The notes below the pieces were generated by a model. That model worked only from the letters and a program-made list of their open reading frames with translations, had not been told where the DNA came from and ran no database searches. Shown one piece after another: positions 19,784-30,827 of a stretch of 64,000 nt of DNA. The DNA comes from Micromonospora phaseoli (GTDB taxonomy: Bacteria > Actinomycetota > Actinomycetes > Mycobacteriales > Micromonosporaceae). The translations under genes and the position numbers were made by a program. Within the stretch, counting starts at the first letter, position 1. Every line of letters starts with the position of its first letter. The DNA lies in the NCBI RefSeq assembly GCF_900109115.1, contig NZ_FNYV01000003.1, forward strand, positions 400,843-464,842. Reading direction: 5' to 3'.

Positions 19784-19818
19784 CGCCGCCCGGCACGGCA
19801 ACCCCGTGCCGGGCGGCG
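19784..19818 (+). terminator. Intra-operon stem-loop after the binding-protein gene
   Basis: Perfect 15-bp arms (CGCCGCCCGGCACGG, 19784-19798, and 19804-19818) with a five-base loop. As a partial terminator or 3-prime stabiliser it would let the binding protein be made in excess over the ATPase and permease. Confidence 0.75.
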
Positions 19819-19868
19819 CGACGCCGCTGGACGGTCCCGATCTCCCCTCCGCGAATAAGGAGAACCCC

Positions 19869-20687
19869 GTGTCCGCGACCCCACTGCTGGAGCTACGCGG
19901 GATCGACAAGAGTTTCGGTCCCGTCCAGGTCCTGCGCGACGTCGCCCTCTCCGCCTATCCCGGCGAAGTGACCGCGCTCGTCGGCGACAACGGCGCCGGC
20001 AAGTCGACCCTGGTCAAGTGCATCAGCGGCATCTACCCCACCGACGCCGGGCAGTTCGTCTTCGACGGCCGGCCGGTGAGCATCAACAGCCCGCGTGATG
20101 CCGCGTCGCTCGGCATCGAGGTCGTCTACCAGGACCTCGCGCTCTGCGACAACCTCGACGTCGTGCAGAACATGTTCCTCGGCCGCGAGAAGGTCAGCGG
20201 GATCGTTCTCGACGAGCCGACGATGGAGCAGATGGCCGCGGAGACCCTGGCCGGGCTCTCCGTGCGTACCGTCAAGTCACTGCGCCAGCACGTCTCCAGC
20301 CTCTCCGGCGGCCAGCGCCAGACCGTGGCGATCGCCAAGGCCGTGCTCTGGAACAGCAAGCTGGTCATCCTGGACGAACCGACCGCCGCGCTCGGCGTCG
20401 CGCAGACCGCCCAGGTGCTCGAACTGGTCCGCCGGCTGGCCGACAACGGCCTGGCCGTCGTGCTCATCTCGCACAACATGAACGACGTCTTCGCCGTCTC
20501 CGACCGGATCGCCGCGCTCTACCTCGGCCAGATGGTCGCCCAGGTGAAGACCACCGACATCACCCACGCCCAGGTGGTCGAGCTGATCACCGCCGGTCGC
20601 TCCGGCGGGCACGGGCCCGCCGCCGAAGCGGCCACCGGCGGCAACGGCGCGGCACCGGCCGGCACCACCCCAGGAGGCGTTTCATGA
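19869..20687 (+). CDS. Sugar ABC transporter ATP-binding protein
   Basis: 272 residues with one nucleotide-binding domain: Walker A GDNGAGKS (39-46), signature LSGGQRQ, Walker B VILDEP and the switch His in LISHN. E. coli XylG has two such domains, so this is the single-domain actinobacterial form that must dimerise. GTG 19869 has AAGGAG six bases upstream. The C-terminal 30 residues are Gly/Ala-rich. The stop overlaps the permease start by four bases (ATGA), indicating translational coupling. Confidence 0.92.
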   Translation: MSATPLLELRGIDKSFGPVQVLRDVALSAYPGEVTALVGDNGAGKSTLVKCISGIYPTDAGQFVFDGRPVSINSPRDAASLGIEVVYQDLALCDNLDVVQNMFLGREKVSGIVLDEPTMEQMAAETLAGLSVRTVKSLRQHVSSLSGGQRQTVAIAKAVLWNSKLVILDEPTAALGVAQTAQVLELVRRLADNGLAVVLISHNMNDVFAVSDRIAALYLGQMVAQVKTTDITHAQVVELITAGRSGGHGPAAEAATGGNGAAPAGTTPGGVS

Positions 20688-21943
20688 GCAGCACGGCCGT
20701 CAAGCAGGACGGGCCGGCCGCCGTCGCACCGGCACCCACCGTCGGCAGTCACGCCCGCGACTACTGGCGCCGGGTACGCGGTGGCGACATCGGCGCCCTG
20801 CCCGCCGTACTCGGCCTCTTCGTGCTCTGCACGGTCTTCTCGATCATGCGGCCGTCGTTCCTCACCGCCGGCAACCTCGCCAACCTGTTCACCCAGGGCG
20901 CGGCGGTCACCCTGATCGCGATGGGCCTGGTCTTCGTCCTGCTGCTGGGTGAGATCGACCTGTCGGCCGGCTTCGCCAGCGGCGTCTGCGCGGCGGTGCT
21001 GGCCAACGTGGTGACGGTGCTGGGATACCCGTGGTACGTCGCGGTGCTCGCCGCCGTCTTCACCGGCATCGTCATCGGCACCTCACTGGGTTTCCTGGTC
21101 GCCAAGGTCGGCATTCCCTCCTTCGTCGTCACCCTGGCCGGTTTCCTGGCCTTCCAGGGTGTGGTGCTGCTGCTGATGGAGGAAGGCCGCAACATCTCGG
21201 TACGCGACTCGGTGCTGGTGGCGATCGCCAACCGCAACCTGCCCCCGGCGCTCGGCTGGGCGCTCGCCGCACTCGCCGTCGCCGGCTACGCCGCCGTGCA
21301 GTTGCTCCGGTACCGCAGCCGCGCCACCCGGGGCCTGGTCAACGACCCGTTCACGGTGGTGCTGGCCCGAATCGGCGGGCTGACGGTCATCCTCGGCCTC
21401 GCGGTCTACGTGCTCAACCTGGAGCGCAGCCGCAACGTGCTGATCAGCTCGCTCAAGGGCGTGCCGATCGTGGTGCCGATCATCGCCGTACTGCTCGTGC
21501 TCTGGACGTTCGTGCTGCAGCGCACCAGCTACGGCCGGCACATCTATGCGGTCGGCGGTAACAAGGAGGCCGCCCGTCGGGCCGGCATCAACGTGGACCG
21601 GATCCGCATCTCGGTCTTCATGATCTGCTCGACGATGGCCGCGATCGGCGGCATCGTCGCCGCCAGCCGGGCCAACTCGGTCGACCCGAACACCGGTGGC
21701 AGCAACGTGCTGCTCTACGCCGTGGGCGCGGCCGTGATCGGCGGCACCAGCCTCTTCGGCGGCAAGGGCCGCGTCCTGGACGCGGTGCTCGGCGGCGCCG
21801 TGGTCGCGGTGATCGACAACGGCATGGGCCTGATGGGCTACAGCTCCGGCGTCAAGTACGTGGTCACCGGCGTGGTGCTGCTGCTGGCCGCCAGCGTCGA
21901 CGCGCTGTCCCGACGACGAGCCGCCGCCACCGGTAACCGCTGA
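20684..21943 (+). CDS. xylH: Sugar ABC transporter permease, XylH/RbsC type
   Basis: 419 residues, about ten membrane helices. The conserved block LLLGEIDLSAGFASG and the cytoplasmic loop YGRHIYAVGGNKEAARRAG, which contacts the ATPase, place it in the BPD-transporter type 2 family of pentose importers. Start ATG 20684 overlaps the upstream stop. With the binding protein and ATPase it forms a complete importer. Confidence 0.92.
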   Translation: MSSTAVKQDGPAAVAPAPTVGSHARDYWRRVRGGDIGALPAVLGLFVLCTVFSIMRPSFLTAGNLANLFTQGAAVTLIAMGLVFVLLLGEIDLSAGFASGVCAAVLANVVTVLGYPWYVAVLAAVFTGIVIGTSLGFLVAKVGIPSFVVTLAGFLAFQGVVLLLMEEGRNISVRDSVLVAIANRNLPPALGWALAALAVAGYAAVQLLRYRSRATRGLVNDPFTVVLARIGGLTVILGLAVYVLNLERSRNVLISSLKGVPIVVPIIAVLLVLWTFVLQRTSYGRHIYAVGGNKEAARRAGINVDRIRISVFMICSTMAAIGGIVAASRANSVDPNTGGSNVLLYAVGAAVIGGTSLFGGKGRVLDAVLGGAVVAVIDNGMGLMGYSSGVKYVVTGVVLLLAASVDALSRRRAAATGNR

Positions 21944-21972
21944 CCCGCTCCACCGAAGGTAGTCACTCCCCG

Positions 21973-23154
21973 ATGCGCGTAGGACCGAGCCAGGACGAGA
22001 TCCGTCGACAGAATCTCGGTGCCCTGCTGCGCCACGTGCACCTGCACGGCGCCACCACGCGCGCGGAGTTGACCACCACGCTGGGGCTGAACCGGAGCAC
22101 CATCGGCGCGCTCACCGCCGACCTCGCCGCGGCCGGCCTGGTGAGTGAGGGGGCGCCGAGGGAAACCGGCCGGGCCGGACGACCATCGCTGGTCGTCCGG
22201 CCCGAGTCGGACCGGGTGTTCGCGTACGCGTACAGCATCGAGGTGGACCGGCTGCGGGCCGCGCGGGTCGGTCTGGGCGGTGCGGTGCTCGACCGCCGGG
22301 AGCTGGACCGGCCACGCGGTCTCACCGCCACGGAGGCCGCGCCGCTGTTGGCCGGGGCCGTCAAGGAGATGCGGCAGGCGCTGCCGGAGGGCGCCGTCTG
22401 CGTCGGCGCCGGGGTGGCGGTCTGCGGCATGGTGCGCCGCGACGACGGTCTGGTCCGGCTCGGGCCGACCACCGGTTGGGTGGACGAGCCGATCGGCGCG
22501 GCGCTCGGCGCGGAACTCGGCGTCGACGTGCCGGTCACGGTGGGCAACGTGGCCGATGTCGCCGCCTTCGCCGAACATGCCCGTGGCGCGGCGGCCGGTT
22601 GCGACAACGTCATCTACCTCTACGGCGACGTCGGAGTGGGCGCCGGAATCATCGCCGGTGGCCGGCGACTGACCGGGCACGGCGGCTACAGCGGTGAGGT
22701 CGGGCACATGGTGGTGGTCCGCGACGGGGCGCGCTGCGAATGCGGCAACCGGGGCTGCTGGGAGACCGAGATCGGCGAGCACGGACTGCTCCGGGCCGCC
22801 GGCCGCTCCGACGCCCGGGGCCGGGACGCGATGCTGGCCGTCTTCGACGCCGCCGACCGGGGTGACGCCCGGGCCCAGAGCGCCGTACGCCAGGCCGGCG
22901 ACTGGCTCGGCTTCGGCGTCGCCAACCTGGTCAACATCTTCAATCCGGAGATGGTCATCTTCGGCGGCACCATGCGCGACCTCTATCTGGCCGCCGCGGC
23001 CCAGATGCGCAGCCGGCTCAACTCCAACGGTCTGCCCGCCTGCCTGGAGCACGTACGGCTGCGCACCCCGAAGCTCGGCGAGGACGCCCCACTCGTCGGT
23101 GCCGCCGAACTCGCCTTCGACCGGCTGCTCGCCGACCCGCTCGACGTCGGCTGA
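21973..23154 (+). CDS. ROK-family transcriptional regulator
   Basis: 393 residues. The N-terminal winged helix (about 10-75, with TRAELTTTLGLNRSTIGAL) is followed by a ROK sugar-kinase-like domain. Its zinc motif CECGNRGCWE and the phosphate loop YGDVGVGAGI are intact. It starts 29 bases after the permease gene, so it is probably the local sugar-responsive repressor (XylR type) of the importer operon. The sensed ligand is likely xylose or a derivative, by context only. Confidence 0.88.
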   Translation: MRVGPSQDEIRRQNLGALLRHVHLHGATTRAELTTTLGLNRSTIGALTADLAAAGLVSEGAPRETGRAGRPSLVVRPESDRVFAYAYSIEVDRLRAARVGLGGAVLDRRELDRPRGLTATEAAPLLAGAVKEMRQALPEGAVCVGAGVAVCGMVRRDDGLVRLGPTTGWVDEPIGAALGAELGVDVPVTVGNVADVAAFAEHARGAAAGCDNVIYLYGDVGVGAGIIAGGRRLTGHGGYSGEVGHMVVVRDGARCECGNRGCWETEIGEHGLLRAAGRSDARGRDAMLAVFDAADRGDARAQSAVRQAGDWLGFGVANLVNIFNPEMVIFGGTMRDLYLAAAAQMRSRLNSNGLPACLEHVRLRTPKLGEDAPLVGAAELAFDRLLADPLDVG

Positions 23155-23292
23155 CCTCGACCGCGAGTCGGTTTCACCAACTGATGAACTGATCAGGCAA
23201 ACCATCCGTACCAGTGTGCGGACGGCCGGGCCGACGGGTTCGGACGTCCGTCGCTCATACGATCGGTTCTCGTCCGAGGAGGCGCCGCAGAC

Positions 23293-24030
23293 ATGGCACC
23301 GCTGGATTCCGCTCGTCGCCGGCAGGGCAACCGGTCCCGTCGCTTGGCGGTGCTGCTCATCATGATCGCCGCAGGCATCGGCCTGCTGCCGGGCGTGGCG
23401 CTGGCCGCGCCCGCCGGTCAGCAACTCGCCGCCGCCGACCAGGCACTGCTCGACGGGGTACGGCTGGCCGGGCTCTGGGAGATGCCGGCCGGGCAGATGG
23501 CCGCCGAGAAGGGCCAGTCGCGGGTCGTCCGCGAGATCGGCGCGGAGATCGCCCGACAGCACGAGGAGCTGGACCGGCTCACCGTGGAGGCCGCCAACAA
23601 GCTCGGTGCCACCATCCCGAACACACCAACGGCGGAGCAGCAGGGTTGGCTGGACGAGATGAAGAACGCCAATGGCGCCCGCTTCGACCAGATCTTCGTC
23701 ACCCGGCTGCGGGTCGCCCACGGCAAGATCTTCCCGGTTGTCGGTGCGGTCCGGGCCAGCACCCGCAACGCCGTCATCCGGGACCTGGCCAACGCGACGA
23801 ACACCTTCGTCGGCGACCACATGGTCATGTTGGAGAGCACCGGACTGGTCCGCTGGGCGGAGCTGCCGCCCGCCGCGCTGCCCGCCCCCGGCAACGACGG
23901 CCTGTTGGCTGCCGCGTCGGCCAACACCGGCCCGCAGATCGGCGTCAGCAACACCCTGATCTGGGCGATCTTCCTCGGCGCCCTCGGCACCGGTGGTTTC
24001 CTCACGTACCGCATGTTCCGGCGTAGCTAG
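23293..24030 (+). CDS. DUF4142 domain exported protein with C-terminal membrane anchor
   Basis: 245 residues. The N-terminal signal peptide (RRLAVLLIMIAAGIGL ... ALAAPA) is followed by an all-helical DUF4142 four-helix domain (about 45-185), related to ferritin-like bundles. A hydrophobic segment near residues 224-240 ends in RMFRRS, so it is anchored by its C-terminus with the domain outside. ATG 23293 follows GAGGAGGCG. No catalytic residues can be claimed. It precedes a CopC-CopD gene by 18 bases, suggesting cotranscription. Confidence 0.83.
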   Translation: MAPLDSARRRQGNRSRRLAVLLIMIAAGIGLLPGVALAAPAGQQLAAADQALLDGVRLAGLWEMPAGQMAAEKGQSRVVREIGAEIARQHEELDRLTVEAANKLGATIPNTPTAEQQGWLDEMKNANGARFDQIFVTRLRVAHGKIFPVVGAVRASTRNAVIRDLANATNTFVGDHMVMLESTGLVRWAELPPAALPAPGNDGLLAAASANTGPQIGVSNTLIWAIFLGALGTGGFLTYRMFRRS

Positions 24031-24048
24031 CCTCCGCCACGTGGACCG

Positions 24049-25689
24049 ATGACCACCCGTACCCGGGCCGCTGCCCTACTCGGGCTGATCCTGGTTTCGT
24101 TGTGCGCCGCCCTGGGCCCAGCCGGCCCAGCGGCGGCGCACGCCGTCGTGGTGGCCACCACCCCGCAGCGCGACGAGGTTCTCGGGTACGCGCCACGCGA
24201 GGTGCTGGTGACCTTCAGCGAGACGATCGGTGTGGTCCCCGGCCGGGTGCAGGTCCTCGCGCCCGACGGCAAGCGGATCAACATCGGCGAGCCGGAGGTC
24301 CGGAATCGGACCATGCGGATCGCCCTGCGGCCCTCCGACCGTCCACTCGGCACCTACCTGGTCAGCTACCGCGTCATCTCGGCCGACAGCCATCCGGTCG
24401 CCGGCAGCTTCACCTTCGCCGCCGGGGCGCCGTCGGCGACCCCACCGACACCGCCGACGGAGTCCGAGAACCCGGCCGGGGCGCTGGTGCCGGCGGCGAA
24501 GTACATCGGATATCTGGGCCTGGTCCTGGCGGTCGGACCGCCGCTGCTCGTGGCCACCATGTGGCCCCGCCGCCGCTCCCGTCGGGGCGCGACGACAATG
24601 GCGCTGCTCGGGCTCGGCCTGGTCGCCGTCAGCACGGTGGGCACCTGGATCGGGCAGGCCGCCCAGGTGGTCGGCGCGCCGACCGGGCAACTCACCCCGG
24701 CCGACCTGCGCGCGGTCGCGGACAGCGACATCGGGGTGGTGCTGCTCGCCCGGCTGGCCCTGGTCGGCCTGGCCGCAGCCCTGGTGCCGGCGGTCGTGCG
24801 CGGCACGGCCGGCCGAGCACGCGGTGGTGCGCTGGCCGTGGTGGGCCTGGCCGGGATGGTCACCTGGCCGCTGGCCGGGCACCCCGTCGCCGCACCGCTG
24901 CCACCGGTGAGCATCGCGCTCGGCACCCTGCACATCGCCGGCGTGACCGTCTGGCTGGGCGGCCTGATCGCCCTCACCGTGTTCCTGCTGCGGGACACCC
25001 ACGAACGGGTTCTCGGCCGGATCCTGCCCGCCTGGTCGCGGCTGGCCACCCTCGCGGTGGCCTGGCTGATCGCCGCCGGGCTCGGCCAGGCCGCGATCGA
25101 ACTCGGCCGACCGTCGGCGCTGCTCGGCAGCACCTACGGACAACTGCTCTGCGCCAAGGCGGCGCTGCTGGCCGGGGTGCTGGTCGTGGCGGCCGGCCAG
25201 CGACGACTGATCAGCCGGCAGGACGCCGCCGGCCGGCCCCGACGGGTCGCCCGCGCGGCCGGCGTCGAACTCGCCGCGACGGCGGTGGTGCTGGCGCTGA
25301 CCGCGGTGCTCGTGCAGACCCCACCCGGTCGTACGGCCGGCACCTCACCCGGCGGGGTGACCCGGGAGGGCGTCGCGCAGTCGCTGCGCACCAACCTGTT
25401 CACGCTCCAGTTCGACGTCTACCCGGCAGCCGCGGGCACCGCGAACAGCCTGCACGCCTACGTCTACACGCCACAGGCGAAGGAGCTGCCGGTGGTGGAG
25501 TGGACCATCACCGCCGCGCTGCCGGCGGCCGGCATCGAGCCGATCACCGTCGAGGTCGACGCGCTGGAACCACACCACGGCAGCGCCGAGATCCACTTCC
25601 CGACCGCCGGCGAGTGGACGCTGCGGATCACCGCCCGGACCAGCGAAATCGACCGCTCCACCGCCACCACCACGGTGACCATCCGCTGA
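24049..25689 (+). CDS. Copper-resistance CopC-CopD fusion protein
   Basis: 546 residues. A cleavable signal ends at AAAHA, placing the CopC-domain His at the mature N-terminus, a known copper ligand. The CopC beta-sandwich (about 33-125) has VTFSETI and SADSHPVAGSFTF with a second His. It is followed by about eight membrane helices of CopD (150-425) and a C-terminal extracellular domain (about 440-546). The architecture resembles YcnJ-type copper acquisition proteins. Whether it imports copper or protects from it cannot be told from sequence. Confidence 0.88.
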   Translation: MTTRTRAAALLGLILVSLCAALGPAGPAAAHAVVVATTPQRDEVLGYAPREVLVTFSETIGVVPGRVQVLAPDGKRINIGEPEVRNRTMRIALRPSDRPLGTYLVSYRVISADSHPVAGSFTFAAGAPSATPPTPPTESENPAGALVPAAKYIGYLGLVLAVGPPLLVATMWPRRRSRRGATTMALLGLGLVAVSTVGTWIGQAAQVVGAPTGQLTPADLRAVADSDIGVVLLARLALVGLAAALVPAVVRGTAGRARGGALAVVGLAGMVTWPLAGHPVAAPLPPVSIALGTLHIAGVTVWLGGLIALTVFLLRDTHERVLGRILPAWSRLATLAVAWLIAAGLGQAAIELGRPSALLGSTYGQLLCAKAALLAGVLVVAAGQRRLISRQDAAGRPRRVARAAGVELAATAVVLALTAVLVQTPPGRTAGTSPGGVTREGVAQSLRTNLFTLQFDVYPAAAGTANSLHAYVYTPQAKELPVVEWTITAALPAAGIEPITVEVDALEPHHGSAEIHFPTAGEWTLRITARTSEIDRSTATTTVTIR

Positions 25690-25720
25690 CGGGCCACCGC
25701 AGGGTTAAGTCGTCGACGGT

Positions 25721-25975
25721 TCAGCGGTCCACCTGGGTGAAGTCCCAGGCGTGTGGCGCGCGGGCGATCAGCATCACCGGCGGATCCGGCAGTGACCGGG
25801 GGCTGCTGCGCCACTTGGAGATCACCACCACCCGGTGGTCGGTGGAGGAGAAGACCTCACTGGACAGGTGCAGCGGGTCGTGTTCGAACTCGGGCAGGGC
25901 GGTGTCGCAGACCCAGGTGATCAGGTCGGCGAGCGCGTACGACTCCGCTCGTGCCTCCCACATCCGTACGATCAC
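25721..25975 (-). CDS. Small protein of unknown function downstream of tsaD
   Basis: 84 residues, VIVRMWEARAESYALADLI at the start, no membrane segment. It has alternating strands (HRVVVISKWRS, PVMLIARAPHAWDF) that could form a small ferredoxin-like alpha/beta fold such as a dimeric monooxygenase-like domain; this is a guess. GTG 25975 has GGAGG about eight bases upstream. It lies 14 bases after the tsaD stop, so it is the last gene of the tsaB-rimI-tsaD operon. Convergent with copC-copD. Confidence 0.65.
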   Translation of the reverse strand: MIVRMWEARAESYALADLITWVCDTALPEFEHDPLHLSSEVFSSTDHRVVVISKWRSSPRSLPDPPVMLIARAPHAWDFTQVDR

Positions 25976-25989
25976 GTCGCCGTCCTCCC

Positions 25990-27036
25990 TCACACGCTGA
26001 TCGTGGTCAACGGCATGGCCGAATCCGTGGGCAGGTCGAGCCGGCTCGGCGCGACACCCGAGGCGACCAGGTGCGCGCCGAGCGCCGCCACCATCGCGCC
26101 GTTGTCGGTGCAGAGCCCGGGTCGGGGAACGCGTACCCGGATGCCGTGTCGGGCGGCCCGTTGTTCGGCCATCGCCCGCAGCCGCGAGTTGGCCGCCACT
26201 CCCCCGCCGATCACCAGAGTCTCGATGCCGTTGGTACGGCAGGCGTCCAGCGCCTTGCCGACCAGCACGTCGCAGACCGCCTCCTGGAAGGACGCGGCCA
26301 CGTCGGCGACCGGCACCGGCTCGCCGGCCCGCTGCCGTGCCTCCACCCAGCGGGCCACCGCGGTCTTCAGCCCGGAGAAGGAGAAGTCGTAGCGGTGCGC
26401 GGCGAGGTCCTTGGCGGCGGTCAGCCCGCGCGGGAAGGCGATCGCCGCCGGGTCGCCGGCCCGGGCCTCCCGGTCGATGTACGGCCCACCGGGGAAGGGC
26501 AGGCCGAGCAGGCGGGCCACCTTGTCGAAGGCTTCGCCGGCCGCGTCGTCGATGGTGGCGCCCAGCGGGGTCACCCCTCGGGCCAGGTCGTCGACCAGGA
26601 GCAGGGACGAATGCCCGCCGGAGACCAGCAGCGCGACCGCCGGTTCGGGCAACGGCCCGTGCTCCAGGGTATCCACGGCGACGTGCGCGGCCAGGTGGTT
26701 GACGCCGTAGACGGGTTTCTCGGCGGCGACCGCGTACCCCTTGGCCGCAGCCACCCCGACCAGCAGCGCGCCGGCCAGACCGGGACCCGCGGTGACCGCG
26801 ATCGCGTCGATGTCGGCGAGGGTCACCCCCGCCTCGGTCAACGCCCGCTGCATGGTCGGCACGATGGCCTCCAGGTGCGCCCGGCTGGCCACCTCGGGCA
26901 CCACCCCGCCGAACCGGGCGTGCTGCTCCACGCTGGATGCCAGCGCGTCGGCGAGCAGGGTGTGCCCGCGAACGATGCCGACGCCGGTCTCGTCGCACGA
27001 GGTCTCGATGCCGAGGATCAGTGGTTCGTCAGCCAT
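25990..27036 (-). CDS. tsaD: tRNA N6-threonylcarbamoyladenosine transferase TsaD
   Basis: 348 residues. Transfers the threonylcarbamoyl group to A37 of ANN-decoding tRNAs. The ASKHA ATPase start [13 protein letters not shown] and the metal-binding NHLAAH pair are present, and [10 protein letters not shown] is typical. Works with TsaB (27493-28170) and TsaE (30828-31316). It starts 7 bases after the rimI stop. Confidence 0.96.
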   Translation of the reverse strand: MADEPLILGIETSCDETGVGIVRGHTLLADALASSVEQHARFGGVVPEVASRAHLEAIVPTMQRALTEAGVTLADIDAIAVTAGPGLAGALLVGVAAAKGYAVAAEKPVYGVNHLAAHVAVDTLEHGPLPEPAVALLVSGGHSSLLLVDDLARGVTPLGATIDDAAGEAFDKVARLLGLPFPGGPYIDREARAGDPAAIAFPRGLTAAKDLAAHRYDFSFSGLKTAVARWVEARQRAGEPVPVADVAASFQEAVCDVLVGKALDACRTNGIETLVIGGGVAANSRLRAMAEQRAARHGIRVRVPRPGLCTDNGAMVAALGAHLVASGVAPSRLDLPTDSAMPLTTISV

Positions 27037-27043
27037 GGGAGTC

Positions 27044-27496
27044 TCAGTCCTGGATGCGCTGCATCACCAGCGCGTCGGTGTTGCTCGGTTGGTAGTAGCC
27101 GCGCCGCACGCCGATCGGCTCGAACCCGTGCATCGCGTACAGCCGCTGCGCCGGCGCGTTGTCCGCGGCGACCTCCAGCAGCACCGCGCGTACCCCGAGG
27201 CGGGTGGCCTCGGCGAGCAGCGCTTCCAGCAGCAACCGCCCGACCCCACGGCGCTGCGCGTCGCGCCGGACCGCGATGTTCTGCACCCACGCCTCGTCGG
27301 GCGGGGCAAGAGCCAGCCCCGCGTAGCCGAGCACGGTGCCGTCATCGTCGGTCGCCACCCGGTAGAAATGCCCGTGCGACAGCTCGTTCCAGAACATCGC
27401 CGCGGACCACTGTTCGGCCCCGAAGAGATCCGCCTCGATCGGCAGCACCTCGTCGATGTGCCACCAGCGGAACGGGGCCGCATGCGCCGGGCTCAC
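27044..27496 (-). CDS. rimI: Ribosomal-protein-alanine N-acetyltransferase RimI
   Basis: 150-residue GNAT enzyme. The acetyl-CoA-binding pyrophosphate loop reads [17 protein letters not shown] (motif Q/R-x-x-G-x-G). Family members acetylate the N-terminus of ribosomal protein S18 and sometimes other proteins. GTG 27496 overlaps the tsaB stop as GTGA, so it is translationally coupled. The order tsaB-rimI-tsaD is standard in bacteria. Confidence 0.93.
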   Translation of the reverse strand: MSPAHAAPFRWWHIDEVLPIEADLFGAEQWSAAMFWNELSHGHFYRVATDDDGTVLGYAGLALAPPDEAWVQNIAVRRDAQRRGVGRLLLEALLAEATRLGVRAVLLEVAADNAPAQRLYAMHGFEPIGVRRGYYQPSNTDALVMQRIQD

Positions 27497-28170
27497 GGCA
27501 GGACCGGTTTGCGCGCGGTGGCCGCCACCGCATCGGGTCGGCGCAGGTAGAGCGGGGTCAACGGATCGCCGGGTGCGCCGGCACGGATCCGCTCGGCGGC
27601 GAGGGTGGCCAGCGCGCCCGCATCCGGGTAGCGCGGCTCGTCCCGCAGCGGCAGGCCCAGGGCATCGGCGTAGCGGTGGGCACCGTCACCGACGGCCGTG
27701 GTCGCGCCCAACTCCCGGGCCCGCTCGGCGGCCACCGCCGGCGCGCCGACCTCCGGACCGACCAGACGTTGGCCCGCACCGTCGTAGACCGCCCAGTAGA
27801 TCTCCCGGCGTCGCGCGTCGGTCGCGGCCAGCACCGGCTCGCCGGCCGCCGCCGGATGGCCGATGGCGTCCAGCGAGCAGACACCGTACGCCGGAATGTC
27901 GAGCACCTGCCCCATGGTGGCGGCGGTGACCAGGCCCACCCGCAGCCCGGTGAACGGGCCGGGGCCGAGCCCGGCGACAATCGCGGCCAGGTCGACCGGG
28001 CGGGCGCCCGCGTCGGCGAGCACCGCCTCCACCTGCGGGGCCAGCAGTTCACCGTGGGCGCGGGCGTCGACCGTGCACCGTTGCGCCCGAGTGACCACCG
28101 AGTTCGCGGTGACCTCGACCAGCGCCGCGGTCACCGCCGGGGTCGAGCTGTCCACCACGAGTACGAGCAC
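27493..28170 (-). CDS. tsaB: tRNA threonylcarbamoyladenosine biosynthesis protein TsaB
   Basis: 225 residues, an ASKHA-fold paralogue of TsaD that lacks catalysis and forms its heterodimer partner. VLVLVVDSSTPAVTAAL opens the fold and GLGPGPFTGLRVG is the diagnostic loop. The start GTG 28170 gives the first strand. First gene of the tsaB-rimI-tsaD-84-residue operon. Confidence 0.94.
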   Translation of the reverse strand: MLVLVVDSSTPAVTAALVEVTANSVVTRAQRCTVDARAHGELLAPQVEAVLADAGARPVDLAAIVAGLGPGPFTGLRVGLVTAATMGQVLDIPAYGVCSLDAIGHPAAAGEPVLAATDARRREIYWAVYDGAGQRLVGPEVGAPAVAAERARELGATTAVGDGAHRYADALGLPLRDEPRYPDAGALATLAAERIRAGAPGDPLTPLYLRRPDAVAATARKPVLP

Positions 28171-28390
28171 GGTGAACCAGCCTAGCCGCATCGCCTCCGG
28201 CCCTTGGACGCCCGCCCGCCATCGCCGCCGGGTCGTAGCGCTCGCGCGCACCGCACCCATGACGGTAAGTAGTCAGGACATTTAACGACGAAGGCACCTG
28301 GATCCCGGCGACCGAGGCGCTTGTGCCCCCGGTAACACCGAGGTCGGCAGCCCCGTACGGCGCCGTATCGCCAACATCAGGGCGCGGCGC

Positions 28391-28459
28391 CCTCGGTCGT
28401 GCTGAGCAGGGCTCCGTCACATCGCTTACCGCACTGTGACGGAGCCCTGCCGACCGAGG
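28391..28459. repeat. Long interrupted palindrome, 25 paired bases
   Basis: GCAGGGCTCCGTCACA (28406-28421) pairs perfectly with 28435-28450. Beyond a six-base bulge, CCTCGGTCG (28391-28399) pairs with CGACCGAGG (28451-28459). It is downstream of the xylanase gene and may terminate it or be a dispersed element. Confidence 0.8.
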
Positions 28460-28547
28460 CTGGCACAGCGTCAGTCGCACCAGGCACCGGCGCTGTGATT
28501 GCACAGAGCAATCACTATTCAATACTGCTGTGGTTCTCAAGGAGGCA

Positions 28548-28577
28548 CGGGGCCAGGCCCGTCAGAGCCCGGCCCCG
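28548..28577 (-). terminator. Xylanase gene terminator hairpin
   Basis: CGGGGCC (28548-28554) pairs with GGCCCCG (28571-28577), with an inner GGC/GCC pair; it begins 10 bases after the stop codon. Confidence 0.6.
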
Positions 28578-28586
28578 AGCGACGGA

Positions 28587-30065
<1,479 letters not shown>

Positions 30066-30767
30066 TCAGCCGGCCGAGCGCTCCCAGTCGATTGTGGGCA
30101 GGCCGGCGTCGGCGAGCGCCTTGTTGGCCGCGCTGAACGGGCGGCTGCCGAGGAAACCGCGTGGGTTCATCGGGCTGGGGTGACCGGCCTCCAGGACCAC
30201 GTGCTGCGGGTTGCTGACCAGCGCCGCCTTCTTGCGCGCATAGCCACCCCAGAGCAGCAACACCACCCGCGAGTCCAGCGCGTCGAGGGCCCGGATGGTC
30301 GCATCGGTGAACTGCTCCCAACCGCGGTTGGCGTGCGAGCCGGGGGTGCCCTGCCGCACGGTCAGCACCGAGTTGAGCAGCAGCACACCCTGCGCCGCCC
30401 AGCCGTCGAGGTTGCCGCTGCGCGGCTTCGGCACGCCCAGATCCTCGCCCAGCTCCTTGAAGACGTTGCGCAGCGACGGTGGCACCGACACACCCTCGCG
30501 CACGCTGAAGCTGAGCCCGTGGGCCTGACCGACGCGGTGGTAGGGATCCTGCCCGAGGATCAGCACCCGGCAGGCCGACGGCGGGCAGAGCCGATAGGCC
30601 GAGAAGAGATCCTCCACCGGCGGAAAGACCGGGCCGGCGGCGTACTCCGCAGCGACGAACTCGCTCAACGCGGACATCCGGGCCGGGTCGAGATGAGGCG
30701 CCAGCACCGCCCGCCACTCGTCGGGGAGCAGCGCCAGCAGGTCGGGAGCGGGGGTGTCGTCGGGCAT
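30066..30767 (-). CDS. ung: Uracil-DNA glycosylase, family 1
   Basis: 233 residues. Excises uracil from DNA. Catalytic Asp74 lies in the water-activating loop GQDPYH, and the leucine-intercalation loop HPSPMNPRGF carries the catalytic His. Start ATG 30767 has AAGG eight bases upstream. Leftward, upstream of the xylanase gene and downstream of tsaE, with separate short intergenic gaps. Confidence 0.96.
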   Translation of the reverse strand: MPDDTPAPDLLALLPDEWRAVLAPHLDPARMSALSEFVAAEYAAGPVFPPVEDLFSAYRLCPPSACRVLILGQDPYHRVGQAHGLSFSVREGVSVPPSLRNVFKELGEDLGVPKPRSGNLDGWAAQGVLLLNSVLTVRQGTPGSHANRGWEQFTDATIRALDALDSRVVLLLWGGYARKKAALVSNPQHVVLEAGHPSPMNPRGFLGSRPFSAANKALADAGLPTIDWERSAG

Positions 30768-30827
30768 CGGCAACCTTTCACCGGTCGGAACGTCTGCGGG
30801 CACTGTAGGCACCGGGTACGACAGCGC

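Larger units (their letters stand above)
28171..28586. other. Intergenic region with three inverted repeats, no gene seen
   Basis: 416 bases between tsaB and the xylanase gene, both leftward. It holds the large stem at 28391-28459, a small perfect hairpin GTGATTGC/GCAATCAC (28495-28502 and 28508-28515), and a GC-rich hairpin next to the xylanase stop. No convincing open frame; the longer ones read through the palindromes. Confidence 0.6.
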
